Shown here piece by piece: positions 7,204-14,953 of a stretch of DNA of 20,010 bases. Positions within the stretch are counted from its first letter, which is position 1. Each line of letters opens with the position of its first letter. Made by a program: the position numbers and the translations under genes. The notes under the pieces are model-generated. The model had not been told where the DNA came from. It ran no database searches and saw nothing but the letters and a program-made list of their open reading frames with translations. The DNA is from a candidate division KSB1 bacterium (lineage in GTDB: Bacteria; Zhuqueibacterota; JdFR-76; DREG01): positions 1 to 20,010 of the forward strand of contig JADFJB010000091.1 of NCBI GenBank assembly GCA_022566355.1, in the 5' to 3' direction.

Positions 7204-7647
7204 CTAAGATAATTTTTCTCTAACAAGCATTTGAACCTCTTTACCATCCACGCGTCCACGGTATTTATCCATCACTGATTTCATAACGAGTCCAATATCC
7301 TTAACAGTTGTGGCGTTCACTTGTGAAATGGCCTGGTTGACTGCTTCTGCAAGTTCGGAGTCGGAAAGTGGTTCCGGTAAATATTCCTTAATGATTTCTA
7401 CTTCTTTGGCATCTTTTTTAAAAAGATCATCCCTACCGCCTTTTTTGTATAGCTCCATTGATTCCCGAAGCTTTTTTAAGTAAGAGTTTAATACCTGAAT
7501 AGCATTTTCTTCACTAAGGGAATCTCCTGTCTCAATCTCTTTATATTTGAATTGAGATTTTAACATTCTTAAAACCCCAACCTTAGCTTTATCCCCAGCT
7601 TTAAGAGCGCTTATCATATCCTGGTTAATACGGTCCGGTAAGGACAT
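7204..7647 (-). CDS. yqeY: GatB/YqeY-domain protein
   Basis: The 147-residue product matches the stand-alone YqeY family over its whole length: 'L-x-x-R-I-x-x-D-M-x-x-A-x-K-A-x-D-K' at the start (LPDRINQDMISALKAGDKAK), the central YKEIETG and ELYKKGGRDDL, the EIIKEYLPEPLSDSEL hinge, and the C-terminal GLVMKSVMDKYRGRVDGKEV, which resembles the tail of the GatB amidotransferase subunit that contacts tRNA. Its function is not firmly established; it is assumed to be a tRNA- or translation-related protein. It starts 19 bases after the rpsU stop, the usual rpsU-yqeY pair, and is followed by a terminator. Confidence 0.93.
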   Translation of the reverse strand: MSLPDRINQDMISALKAGDKAKVGVLRMLKSQFKYKEIETGDSLSEENAIQVLNSYLKKLRESMELYKKGGRDDLFKKDAKEVEIIKEYLPEPLSDSELAEAVNQAISQVNATTVKDIGLVMKSVMDKYRGRVDGKEVQMLVREKLS

Positions 7648-7666
7648 TTTTTTCTACCCCAATATA

Positions 7667-7861
7667 TTATTCACCATACAACAAAATTTTTCGTTGACGA
7701 CGAATTGCAGCATTCAGTTTTCTCTTACGCCGGTCGCTGGGTTTTTCAAAATGCTGATGTTTCTTAATGTCAGACATTAACCCGGATTTTTCACAAGCCT
7801 TTTTAAATCTTCTGAATGCTCTCTCGAAATTTTCTCCATCACGAACTACTACTGCTGGCAT
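7667..7861 (-). CDS. rpsU: Ribosomal protein bS21
   Basis: This is a 64-residue, very basic small-subunit protein that sits by the anti-Shine-Dalgarno end of 16S rRNA and affects initiation. MPAVVVRDGENFERAFRRFK, the K-K-H-x-H/F-E-K-P-S middle and the RRKRKLNAAIRRQRK tail are typical. The ATG at 7859-7861 is chosen. A TTG four codons earlier lies flush against the ribosome site and cannot be used, while the ATG has AAAGGAGG at a spacing of about 12. It is the first gene of a unit with yqeY. The 125-base gap to the DedA gene must contain its promoter; TTGATT and a TTATCT-like element at 16-base spacing (near 7915-7945) are a weak candidate. Confidence 0.96.
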   Translation of the reverse strand: MPAVVVRDGENFERAFRRFKKACEKSGLMSDIKKHQHFEKPSDRRKRKLNAAIRRQRKILLYGE

Positions 7862-7873
7862 TAAATTTTTCAA

Positions 7874-7881
7874 CCTCCTTT
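7874..7881 (-). promoter_or_regulatory. Strong Shine-Dalgarno of rpsU, decides the start
   Basis: On the minus strand AAAGGAGG is complementary to the 16S rRNA 3' end over eight bases, the best site in the window. It lies 12 bases before the ATG at 7861, and directly abuts an in-frame TTG, which rules out the longer start. In bacteria where bS21 helps occlude the anti-Shine-Dalgarno, such a site on rpsU can allow autoregulation. Here other genes also carry sites, so this is only a possibility. Confidence 0.8.
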
Positions 7882-7988
7882 CAGGGTCTTATTTTTTATC
7901 GGACACTTAAGATAACGGATTATTATTATGAAATCAAGAGTTTATTAAATGAAATAACCGGATATTTATTTAAATCCTGTTTCGTTCT

Positions 7989-8597
7989 CTAATCCTTAGA
8001 ATTTGAGGTATTAGAAGATACTGTTCTATGAATTTTATTCCAAACCCAGTTAAAGGCCTTTAAAAATAAAAAGACAATCAAGATGGAAAATAGAGAAACA
8101 AAAAGAATAAGCTCAAAATTGACTTGACCTTCAAACAAAAGATCCGTTCCTTTCGCTAATGTATGTCCAACAGTTGCAAATACAATTATCCAAATTGTTA
8201 CGCCTATCAAATTAAAAATGAAGTATCTTTTCCAGCCAATATTTGTAAGTCCTAAGAAGAATGGGACAAGAATTCTTAATCCATATAGAAATCGCATGAT
8301 TAGAATCACATAAACATCATTGTTTTGAATCATGCGGATAATTTTTTCCATTCGCTTCGAAAGGAAGGTCGATTTTTGCAACCAATATTTACCCTTGGTT
8401 CTTGCAAGCAAGAAACACAATTGATCTCCGAGTAATGCAGAAAAGAATCCGATGAGGATTACAGGTGTGAGGCTCAAATAATTTTGATTTGCCATTACAC
8501 TTGCAATGACCAGAGGAGTTTCTCCTTCGATGATTACCCCAAGAAATAATAACACATAGGCATATTCTAATATGAATTCTTCCAACTTCCTCAGCAT
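7989..8597 (-). CDS. DedA-family membrane protein (SNARE-associated/VTT domain)
   Basis: The 202-residue polytopic protein has the DedA landmarks. An acidic residue follows the first hydrophobic segment (GVIIEGETPLVI). A re-entrant region with G-x-x-x-G-D (SALLGDQLCFLLAR) comes next, then the 'R-F-x-x-G-x-R-x-x-x-P-F-x-x-G' motif (RFLYGLRILVPFFLG, about 102-116), then GWKRYFIFNLIGVTIW, and a final long hydrophobic helix (about 164-185). DedA proteins take part in moving lipids (undecaprenyl phosphate or phospholipid head groups) across the inner membrane and support envelope homeostasis. The start codon ATG at 8595-8597 has AAGGG immediately before it, so initiation is unclear. It may be monocistronic; rpsU lies downstream in the same direction, 125 bases after its stop. 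Confidence 0.93.
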   Translation of the reverse strand: MLRKLEEFILEYAYVLLFLGVIIEGETPLVIASVMANQNYLSLTPVILIGFFSALLGDQLCFLLARTKGKYWLQKSTFLSKRMEKIIRMIQNNDVYVILIMRFLYGLRILVPFFLGLTNIGWKRYFIFNLIGVTIWIIVFATVGHTLAKGTDLLFEGQVNFELILFVSLFSILIVFLFLKAFNWVWNKIHRTVSSNTSNSKD

Positions 8598-8619
8598 CCC
8601 TTATTTCACATGAAACCAT

Positions 8620-9078
8620 TACTCCACTTAGGATAGTATCGGATATATTTCGATTTTGTAAATCACAAAACTTAAATGGATTGATTGAAAAAATATTGTA
8701 TTTGTCTAAGGTTTTAGTGAATAAAGTAAACTACACCTTCGTACAAATGGAATTGCGAAATGTGGCTGGCTCAGGTAAAGGGAAAACAAATCCTAATTAA
8801 TCACCTCGAATTTCTAAACAAATCACAAATAACCAATTCTGACAAGTAAAAACCAATCCAAATTATTTTTGAAATATTTTCACTTCGTTGGATAATTTCA
8901 ATCGGTTGAATTTGGAATTTAAATTTTGTTTCGAATTCCTGAACCCTTGAGCCTGTGGTCAGGGGCCGGCTCACAGAAACAGGTTTAGATTTTCGTTTTA
9001 GGATTTTGATCGTTAAACTATCGACAAGAAATTGTCGATGAAAAAGCTGTAATCGCTGCCCTTATCCCCTTGAAAGAT
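8620..9078. other. Intergenic stretch with hairpins, no gene
   Basis: No protein-like frame is visible. The middle (about 8815-8935) is AT-rich with recurring AAATCACAAAT, CCAAAT and GAATTT words that look like degenerate intergenic repeat sequence. At 8948-8976 TGAGCC/GGCTCA and, alternatively, CTGTG/CACAG can pair. At 9020-9039 there is a perfect 8-bp hairpin, listed separately. Confidence 0.5.
9020..9039 (-). terminator. Perfect hairpin after the HIT gene, possible terminator
   Basis: ATCGACAA and TTGTCGAT form an uninterrupted 8-bp stem around four bases (GAAA as read on the plus strand). It lies 40 bases past the stop of the HIT gene. No long T-run follows on the minus strand (ATAGTTTAAC), so it may be a weak terminator or an mRNA 3'-end stabiliser. 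Confidence 0.35.
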
Positions 9079-9423
9079 TTACCCCGGTGGCCAACTCATC
9101 GGTCGCCCTCCTAATAAATGTAAATGAATGTGAAATACTGTTTGTCCTACACTTTTACCCGTGTTGATGACTAACCGATAACCGCTTTCACTAATATTTA
9201 ACTCCCCGGCAATTACTTTTGCTCTGAGCATAAGTTCACCCAAAACCTGGCGATCATCTTCAACAGCTTCATTGATTGAAGACATATGCTTTCGAGGAAT
9301 GATTAAAACATGGACTGGTGCGACTGGGTTGACATCGTGAAATGCGATTACTTCATCGTCCCGGTGAATGATGTTTCCTGGAATTTCCCCAGCGATGATT
9401 TTACAGAAAATACAATCTTCCAT
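9079..9423 (-). CDS. HIT-family (HINT-type) nucleotide hydrolase/transferase
   Basis: The 114-residue HINT-branch protein acts on nucleoside phosphoramidates and similar adenylated compounds. MEDCIFCKIIAGEIP at the start contains the C-x-x-C of the zinc-associated HINT form. The catalytic HIT motif is H98-I-H100-L-H102, followed by LLGGRPMSWPPG, the canonical end of the family. The ATG at 9421-9423 is chosen because AGGAG lies 5 bases before it and homologues begin there; the frame extends 48 codons upstream without family similarity. It is divergent from the phosphatase pseudogene at 9670, with a shared 246-base upstream region. Confidence 0.95.
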   Translation of the reverse strand: MEDCIFCKIIAGEIPGNIIHRDDEVIAFHDVNPVAPVHVLIIPRKHMSSINEAVEDDRQVLGELMLRAKVIAGELNISESGYRLVINTGKSVGQTVFHIHLHLLGGRPMSWPPG

Positions 9424-9669
9424 GATTTCTCCTGAAAAAATTATTCCAATTACAGAATTGTGGTTCACACCGAAATCTATAACTTTTAGAGATAAAATCA
9501 AGGTGAAATGCAGGGTATTACAATCCCAAGTAGAGTTACTATTCTTTGGGTTATTAATTGTAAACATGAGGCAATTTAACTAAACTTTCCCTCTCATTAA
9601 TCGTAATTGATTTTTCACAGAAGAAAGCTCAATTTTAGTAAGTTTTCTTTATAATTTTTGTGAGGACAT

Positions 9670-10481
9670 ATGAATAGAAAAACACTAGAAAAATTTAGGC
9701 GCACTTTAAAAGACCAACGTCAAAATATTCTTGAATGGCTTGATAAAGATTCAAATCATTTGGCTCAACTTTTTGGCAAAGATAGGATTAACACAAAATT
9801 CCCGATTTCTCCAAAAAAATTACAAAAAATATCAGACATCAATAGTGCAATTGTTCAAATTGACAAAAGTAATTTCGGACAATGCAAACTCTGTACTGGC
9901 GAGGTTGAAACCGAGCGATTAGTGTTCAATTTTACCGAAGATATTTGCCTTGATCATTATACGGAATCTCAAAAACGCGACCTCGAAAATGACCCTGAAT
10001 TAGCAGCTAAAGTACATCGGAATTTGTTGCCATCAACCGTACCGGTTATCCAGGGAATTGAAATTGCAGCCCATTCTGAGCCGGCCGGAATTATTGGTGA
10101 GGACTATTATGATTTTTTTTGTTTCCAAAATAATATGCAGGGTTTGGTTATTGCGGATGTTTTGGGCAAGGGGCTGCCTGCCAGCATGTTAATGTCAAAT
10201 CTGCAGGCATCACTAAGAATACTTGGTCCTGAAAATGATGAAATAGAGAAAACAGCCACTCGGTTAATTCTGGTGATTTATTTTTACTATATACATATGG
10301 CTTGGTGGAAGCTAGAAATCAGGCAAAAGAAGAGTTCGGTGCAGATCGATTGGTTGAATATATAAAATCTCATTCTCGTGATTCAGCATCTGATTTCTTG
10401 GAAGGATTGAAAGTTAAAATCACTGATTTTTCTCGTCGTTTATATGATGATCTTACAATCTTAATCATAAAAATTAAATAG
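9670..10481 (+). pseudogene. DksA/TraR-type zinc finger fused to SpoIIE-type phosphatase, internally deleted
   Basis: The first 231 codons encode an N-terminal helical part, a DksA/TraR-like zinc finger (C72-x2-C75-x17-C93-x2-H96), and then the front of a PP2C/SpoIIE serine phosphatase: KVHRNLLPSTVP, PAGIIGEDYYDFF (D145) and VIADVLGKGLPASMLMSNL (D163), which hold the metal-binding aspartates. After TATRL (about codon 199) the frame is lost. In another frame, from 10269 to the TAG at 10479-10481, the C-terminal end of the same domain appears: SGDLFLLYTYGLVEARNQ through RRLYDDLTILIIKIK. Roughly 75 codons of the domain's middle (the 'fvTl-f-g...GH-P' part) are missing. In the remaining YTDG motif the metal-binding Asp is Tyr. 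Intact homologues would be partner-switch phosphatases acting on anti-sigma-factor antagonists. A GAGG ribosome site precedes the ATG. It is non-functional as a phosphatase. Confidence 0.85.
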
Positions 10482-10571
10482 AATTGATGAAATCAGTGAT
10501 TTAATTAACTGAATAATTTCAACCCTGATGGACTCTGAAAGTACAAATTGATCGATAAACTATAAGTCTCA

Positions 10572-11294
10572 TTAAGTTTTCGTCAATTTAAATCGAACCA
10601 CTATGGAAGTCCACACCTGAACGGGTACATCTCTCTGTTTTGCCGGGATCCATTTTAGCTTACTCACCGCATATTGAGCCGCATCTTCGAAGCCAACCTT
10701 CGTTTCCGAAGATTTCAAAATGATTGTTTTAACGCAATTCCCTTTTTCATCGACAAGTATACCAACAACAACCCGGCTTTCTACACCTGCCTGGCGTGCA
10801 ATTTCAGGATATTGAATATATTTTTGTAAACTAGCCAGACCACCAATCGGTTCTGGTGGACTATCGAACGGAATGAAACGATAACCATCTTCTGTTGATT
10901 CACTGGGAGGGGGAGGAGCCGGTGGTAATTCATCAAAAACAAGTTCAGTTTCTGCAATGGTAAGATCTTCGGGAATTTCATCATCATCAATGGGAATTGG
11001 CATTGCCGGACGCGGCGGTGGTTGTACACGGCTTAACTGCTGCGTTCGGGGTGTAATATCTTCAGCAATTAAGTCGATTTGTTCGGCATCCGGCACTCCG
11101 GAGCCCAATTGCATTTTTTTTGGAATAGCTTGAAAAAGGACCACAAAAACCAGGAGGCTGATCATAAAAGTGAATTTTAAGGATTTACGATAAGTTCTGT
11201 TTATTTCTATTACCGGAGTTTTTAATGAGGTCATTGGAGAAATAAATTTTTTTACTAAAAACCGTTTTCTCGGAAAAGTTTTAAGTCCGCTCAT
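10572..11294 (-). CDS. tonB: TonB energy transducer
   Basis: The 240-residue protein couples the ExbB/ExbD proton-driven motor in the inner membrane to outer-membrane receptors. It has a basic cytoplasmic N terminus of about 38 residues, one membrane anchor (39-57), and a proline-rich periplasmic linker (QPPPRPAMPIP at 91-101, PPAPPPP at 124-130). A C-terminal TonB domain follows (about 145-238: PEPIGGLASLQKYIQYPEIAR, then VVVGILVDEKGNCV and W-T-S-I-V-V-R-F). The start has AAGGTG 7 bases before the ATG. An internal ATG at codon 21 would give a shorter, more typical N terminus. No exbB/exbD or receptor gene is nearby, so its motor partners are elsewhere. Confidence 0.93.
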   Translation of the reverse strand: MSGLKTFPRKRFLVKKFISPMTSLKTPVIEINRTYRKSLKFTFMISLLVFVVLFQAIPKKMQLGSGVPDAEQIDLIAEDITPRTQQLSRVQPPPRPAMPIPIDDDEIPEDLTIAETELVFDELPPAPPPPSESTEDGYRFIPFDSPPEPIGGLASLQKYIQYPEIARQAGVESRVVVGILVDEKGNCVKTIILKSSETKVGFEDAAQYAVSKLKWIPAKQRDVPVQVWTSIVVRFKLTKT

Positions 11295-11760
11295 TTTGTC
11301 ACCTTCTTAGTTTTTCATTAAATCATAATGTGCTTTATTTATGGACTTAGTTACGATTATATATTCAATTTTGTTTTATAGAATGGAAAAAGAATGGAAC
11401 TTTGGTTGGCTAAGTTCAAGCCCAAAAAGAAGCCAGTTAAAAAAAAACTACAATCGGAAAAAAATTAGTAACCTTTCTGAAGATCAAGGCGTCTTATCTA
11501 TTAAACAACAAAGAATTTTCAGAAAGTAATAGAAAAATGAAGAAGATAAAAGAAGACAAAATCTCAATCAACAAATTCAATTCTGTAACTGATTTAAAAG
11601 ACGAAATACGAAGAATTATTCAAATACGAAAAGATTCACATTGGTCCTTCAGCAATATCCAAAGTAAAGGATCTAATATCTCCTTAACGTTTGTTTGCCC
11701 TTGCACTCAGTAATACAATTAGAATCATTGCAGCCTTTTATTCGAACCTCATTTCAAACA
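11295..11760. other. Intergenic stretch, only short doubtful frames
   Basis: Between tonB and the DUF2911 terminator there are only short plus-strand frames, none with family features: 62 codons at 11341-11529, a lysine-rich 24-codon frame from 11394 (MELWLAKFKPKKKPVKKK), and the 58-codon frame listed separately. They overlap or abut in different frames, so this may be the remains of one or more small genes. Confidence 0.4.
11537..11713 (+). CDS. Doubtful 58-residue ORF
   Basis: The ATG at 11537 opens MKKIKEDKISINKFNSVTDL, then KDEIRRIIQIRKDSHWSFSN, ending CPCTQ at TAA 11711-11713. Composition (K/D/E/I-rich, helix-compatible, no rare stretches) is protein-like, and the bidirectional terminator at 11761-11799 would end its transcript. 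No ribosome site and no recognised family; it could be a chance frame or a remnant. Confidence 0.22.
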   Translation: MKKIKEDKISINKFNSVTDLKDEIRRIIQIRKDSHWSFSNIQSKGSNISLTFVCPCTQ

Positions 11761-11799
11761 AAAAAAAGCTGACAAGTTGAATGCTTGTCAGCTTTTTTA
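11761..11799. terminator. Bidirectional rho-independent terminator
   Basis: GCTGACAAG (11768-11776) and CTTGTCAGC (11784-11792) form a perfect 9-bp stem with a 7-base loop. It is flanked by A7 on the left and T6 on the right, so it works on both strands. It ends the DUF2911 transcript coming from the right and any plus-strand transcript from the left. Confidence 0.9.
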
Positions 11800-11823
11800 T
11801 TTTACAAAACTTTTGATTAAGAG

Positions 11824-12690
11824 TTATTCCATCATCTTTTTCCATTCCGCTATGGCTTCTTCATTGAATTTGACGAATTGCTCATTTTCTACTTCTTTGG
11901 CTTTTTTCATGGATAATTCTGCCGTTTTTATTGCACCTTTGTAATCTTTTAAATCAGCCTGAATTTGAGATTTTGTTCGTAAGACAAAAAACGGACCGCC
12001 ATTTAATTCTATTGCCTTATTGATCCATTCTAGAGATTTGTTTAGATCTTTACCATTATTGAAGTAGTAGCCTGCTGCTTGTTGATATAATTGGGCATTC
12101 CTCGATTGCATATCTTCCATTGCTTCATCAATATCAGCCATAATCTTGGTATCAATGTCAAATTCCATTTTGAATTCTACAACAGTGTTTTCCCAGGCCA
12201 TACATACATTAGCAGAATTTGATTTGAGATCGGTAATACTTATAGTAAATGATTCAGCTGTTTCAGAGGTGGTTTTAGAACTTATAACAAAACGAGTAAC
12301 ATCATTGGCTTCACCAGGATAACTTGCACCGCCTGTCAAATTATCACTAAGGATGATCGTCCATTCCTTTTCAGTCGGGATTGTAAAAATTGCATATTCA
12401 CCAGCTGCAACTTTATTGCCATTCAGCATGACATCTTCAGAAAACGATATTTTAGTAGATGCATTAGCTCCCGTCCGCCACACTTCATTAAAAGGCACTA
12501 ACCCACCCATTATCTTCCTCCCACGAATACTGGGACGAGAATAGTCGATTGTCACATCAGCTATTCCAACAACCTGTGTTATTGTCTGCCTGGGGCTTAA
12601 AATGGGTGTTCTTAATTGGGCCATTACCGTGCTTTCCAGTAAAGTCCCGATCAACAAACTCATAGCAAGAATGAACATCGGTCTTTTCAT
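11824..12690 (-). CDS. DUF2911-domain exported protein with TPR-like tail
   Basis: This 288-residue protein has a Sec signal peptide (MKRPMFILAMSLLIGTLL... cleaved near AQ at about 24). A DUF2911 domain follows (about 28-175) with the hallmark 'P-x-x-x-x-T-Q-x-V-G', 'I-D-Y-S-R-P-x-x-R-G-R-x-I-x-G', 'V-P-F/Y-x-E-V-W-R-T-G-A-N-x-x-T' and 'G-x-Y-A/S-I-F-T-I-P' blocks. The C-terminal 100 residues look like two to three TPR-like helical hairpins (DLNKSLEWINKAIELN, DYKGAIKTAELSMKKA). The biochemical function is unknown; the family is frequent in Bacteroidota and relatives and is periplasmic or secreted. The ATG at 12688-12690 is chosen: GGAGGTG lies just before it, and the TTG four codons upstream overlaps that site. 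Confidence 0.92.
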   Translation of the reverse strand: MKRPMFILAMSLLIGTLLESTVMAQLRTPILSPRQTITQVVGIADVTIDYSRPSIRGRKIMGGLVPFNEVWRTGANASTKISFSEDVMLNGNKVAAGEYAIFTIPTEKEWTIILSDNLTGGASYPGEANDVTRFVISSKTTSETAESFTISITDLKSNSANVCMAWENTVVEFKMEFDIDTKIMADIDEAMEDMQSRNAQLYQQAAGYYFNNGKDLNKSLEWINKAIELNGGPFFVLRTKSQIQADLKDYKGAIKTAELSMKKAKEVENEQFVKFNEEAIAEWKKMME

Positions 12691-12901
12691 AGACACCTCC
12701 AAAATTAATAAATAAATGAATAGTTAGTTTTTAATTGAATCCGGACTACACATATAGGGTTTAATTAGATTATGAAACTTTCTCAAAAAAAACAAATAAA
12801 CATTACCAATTGCATTATAATAATTTAAATGCTTAATTTCAGCTATCAAGTTTGTTGTGTTTTTAATGAAAAAAGATTTTGGACAAATATAAGAGGAAGA
12901 G

Positions 12902-13498
12902 ATGGATATTCCTAAAAAAGTAGCGATTCTAATTTATGATGAAGTTGAAGTTCTCGATTTTTGTGGGCCTTTTGAGGTCTTTTCGGTTTGTGGCAGGCGC
13001 GACCAATCCAATCCATTCAACGTTTATACCGTTGCTGAAAAATCAGGTCCGGTTTTGGCCAGAAATCAATTGAGCGTCAATCCAAAATATTCGATAACAG
13101 ATTGTCTACAACCAGACATTCTGGTTATACCGGGCGGATTTGGTGCCCGGCGTGAAATGAATAATCAAAACCTGGTTGAATGGATAAAAAAATGTAATGA
13201 AAAGGCAGAGTTGATCCTTTCGGTTTGTACTGGCGCCCTTCTGTTAGCAAAAGCCGGGCTCCTTGAAGGATTGTCAGCCACTACGCATCATGGCGCGTTC
13301 GAGTTGTTGGAGGAAATCGCTCCGAATACTAGAGTAAAGAGGGGAGAACGCATTGTAGATAATGGCAGGATTATATTGTCGGCCGGTGTAGCAGCAGGAA
13401 TTGATATGTCATTTTACGTTATTTCCAAACTATTGGGAGAAGAGCAAGCTTTGGAAACTGCGCAATATATCGAATATCCTTGGATGCCGAATTCATAA
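12902..13498 (+). CDS. DJ-1/PfpI-family protein (isonitrile-hydratase-like branch)
   Basis: The 198-residue protein has a DJ-1/PfpI glutamine-amidotransferase-like fold. The nucleophile elbow is SVCTGA with C109. Near the N terminus EVLDFCGPFEVF carries the conserved acidic residue that contacts the cysteine (E25). PDILVIPGGFGAR (71-83) is the oxyanion-side loop, and TTHHGAFELL supplies the histidine region. The shape 'V-A-I-L-I-Y-D-x-V-E-x-L-D-x-x-G-P' places it with isonitrile hydratase and the amidotransferase domains of AraC-type regulators, but there is no DNA-binding domain here. The actual substrate cannot be read from the sequence. AGAGGAAGAG precedes the ATG. It stands alone on the plus strand between two minus-strand units. 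Confidence 0.92.
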   Translation: MDIPKKVAILIYDEVEVLDFCGPFEVFSVCGRRDQSNPFNVYTVAEKSGPVLARNQLSVNPKYSITDCLQPDILVIPGGFGARREMNNQNLVEWIKKCNEKAELILSVCTGALLLAKAGLLEGLSATTHHGAFELLEEIAPNTRVKRGERIVDNGRIILSAGVAAGIDMSFYVISKLLGEEQALETAQYIEYPWMPNS

Positions 13499-13530
13499 TT
13501 AGTTCAAAATGGCTATTTGTCCATACTGAT

Positions 13531-13567
13531 AAAAAAAGACCCCGGTTCTATGAAGTTTTCCGGGGTC
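13531..13567 (-). terminator. Rho-independent terminator of the sigma operon
   Basis: GACCCCGG (13538-13545) and CCGGGGTC (13560-13567) form a perfect 8-bp GC-rich stem with a 14-base loop. On the minus strand it is followed by seven T (13531-13537), so it is a strong terminator for the operon from the right. On the plus strand, after the DJ-1 gene, it lacks a clean T-run but may still act. Confidence 0.88.
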
Positions 13568-13597
13568 CAAATTTCTAAAACGAAGATATCATCCAAT

Positions 13598-14386
13598 TTA
13601 CCACTCCAAAGTACTGGCCTCTCCGATCAGCTGTTTCAGCCTGTTATCCACGATCAAATCTTTGTTCTTTTTACGCAGTCGGAGATTCTCGTGAAGCGCC
13701 GATAACTTCTCCTCCAGCTTGACAACCTCCCGTTTACGTTCTTTTTCACGGAAATCAAAAAGTTGTGCGAGATTGGTTCTCAATTCCTTTTTTATGTTGG
13801 AATTGCTTTTGTTTCCAGGTATAGACTTATATTCCTTGATCAATTTTTTAACTTGCACTTCTAGTCCATATGTATCAAACAGCAGGTTATAATACTCTTT
13901 ATCGGATCCTGCTCTTCTTTGAATCGACCACTTTTTTTGGATTGCAAAAACGATCTGTCTTTTATAACCATCAGGATCATCAGATTTCATTGCGAGTACT
14001 TCTTCATAGTAGTCTGGTGCATGTTCTTGTAAAAATTCCAGGCCATCCTGTTCTGTTTTTTCTCCAAATTCCGCATACACTGCTAAGGCTTGTTCATATT
14101 GTATTTGCTTTTCTTGCAGTTGCATCAACATCGCTTTTTGACGAAAGGCTTCTTCTGAATTTGCATTTTGTTGCATTTCGGTTTGTAAGTTCATCTTTTG
14201 CAATTTTAATAAGCTCAACTTTTTGGTGTAGTCCGAAACGAACTTTTCTCGATAGTTTATAAACGTTTCTTTTTTGAACTGCTTTTTTGCTTCTTCAGAT
14301 TCTTTTTTCTTTTCTTCCTGGCCATGAAGCATCGGAACCCAAACAGTTAAAATACTGATCACGACAAAAATAATTATTCTTCTCAT
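13598..14386 (-). CDS. Exported coiled-coil protein, third gene of an ECF sigma operon
   Basis: No family is recognised. The 262-residue product starts with a signal peptide (MRRIIIFVVISILTVWVPML, likely cleaved around HGQ at 21-23) and is otherwise very rich in K, E, Q and L. Long amphipathic helices dominate: about 25-105 (with KLSLLKLQKMNLQTEMQQ) and 195-250 (REKERKREVVKLEEKLSAL). A less helical middle contains EFLQEHAPDYYEEVLAMKSD. There are no cysteines or obvious catalytic motifs. It follows the membrane anti-sigma candidate after 12 bases, with AAAGGA before its ATG, and precedes the operon terminator. By position it could be the periplasmic sensor or effector of the sigma/anti-sigma pair, comparable in role (not visibly in sequence) to helical periplasmic sensors such as CnrX or CpxP. 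That is inference. Confidence 0.75.
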   Translation of the reverse strand: MRRIIIFVVISILTVWVPMLHGQEEKKKESEEAKKQFKKETFINYREKFVSDYTKKLSLLKLQKMNLQTEMQQNANSEEAFRQKAMLMQLQEKQIQYEQALAVYAEFGEKTEQDGLEFLQEHAPDYYEEVLAMKSDDPDGYKRQIVFAIQKKWSIQRRAGSDKEYYNLLFDTYGLEVQVKKLIKEYKSIPGNKSNSNIKKELRTNLAQLFDFREKERKREVVKLEEKLSALHENLRLRKKNKDLIVDNRLKQLIGEASTLEW

Positions 14387-14398
14387 TTTTTAATCCTT

Positions 14399-14953
14399 TC
14401 ATTGATTAAGAATGAATAGAGAGTCGAACAACGAACTTTCCAGCTTTGACAGATGTAATTTCGCATCGAGCAATGCATTATTAGTATTTTGGGAAAATAC
14501 TACATTACTCTGCGATTCTTCGAACCAGGCGTTTCCTGTAAGTAAGACTGAGGCTAATTCAATTTCGTAGCTTATGGTGTGAAATTCTGTGGCTTCCCAA
14601 TCGAGATTTGTGGGTTGCTTAGGTTCGTAGAGCTGAAATAGAGCAATAGTCAATACTGCAGCCGCTAATAATCCGAATCCCAGGCGCCTGGCAACTGTCG
14701 GTTTCCTGAGCGGTGGATTACCTGCAGTCTTTGTTATTGCTTCTGCAATTTTCTCAACATATTCATCCGGCAAACGCAACCCTTGTCTTGGACCGGATAA
14801 TTCCAGAACCATTGAAATTTCCTGCATCTCTTCCGTCGATATTTTAGATTTGCGATCTGGTTTTGTTCCCTCCTTTTCCGGAATGGATCTTTCCAGAATT
14901 TGGAGGATTCGGCGGCCTCGGAATAAATCATTGTCTTGATTATCAGGCTTCAT
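14399..14953 (-). CDS. Single-pass membrane protein, candidate anti-sigma factor
   Basis: The 184-residue protein has a charged N-terminal cytoplasmic region (1-85), one membrane helix (91-108, LGFGLLAAAVLTIALFQL) preceded by basic residues (RKPTVARR), and a periplasmic C-terminal part of about 75 residues. This is the topology of ECF anti-sigma factors. The usual zinc anti-sigma motif (H-x3-C-x2-C) is absent; the protein has no cysteines. Its ATG (14951-14953) overlaps the end of the sigma gene by 11 bases, which signals coupled expression. The role is inferred from topology and operon position. AAAGGT precedes the ATG. Confidence 0.75.
   Translation of the reverse strand: MKPDNQDNDLFRGRRILQILERSIPEKEGTKPDRKSKISTEEMQEISMVLELSGPRQGLRLPDEYVEKIAEAITKTAGNPPLRKPTVARRLGFGLLAAAVLTIALFQLYEPKQPTNLDWEATEFHTISYEIELASVLLTGNAWFEESQSNVVFSQNTNNALLDAKLHLSKLESSLFDSLFILNQ

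Noticed and set aside
9650-9655. TATAAT upstream of the phosphatase gene as its promoter
   Set aside because: No -35 match at proper spacing, and a start here would leave almost no leader for the ribosome site at 9661-9666.
11341-11529. 62-codon plus-strand frame between tonB and DUF2911
   Set aside because: No ribosome site, biased low-complexity composition and competing overlapping frames; mentioned only within the intergenic entry.
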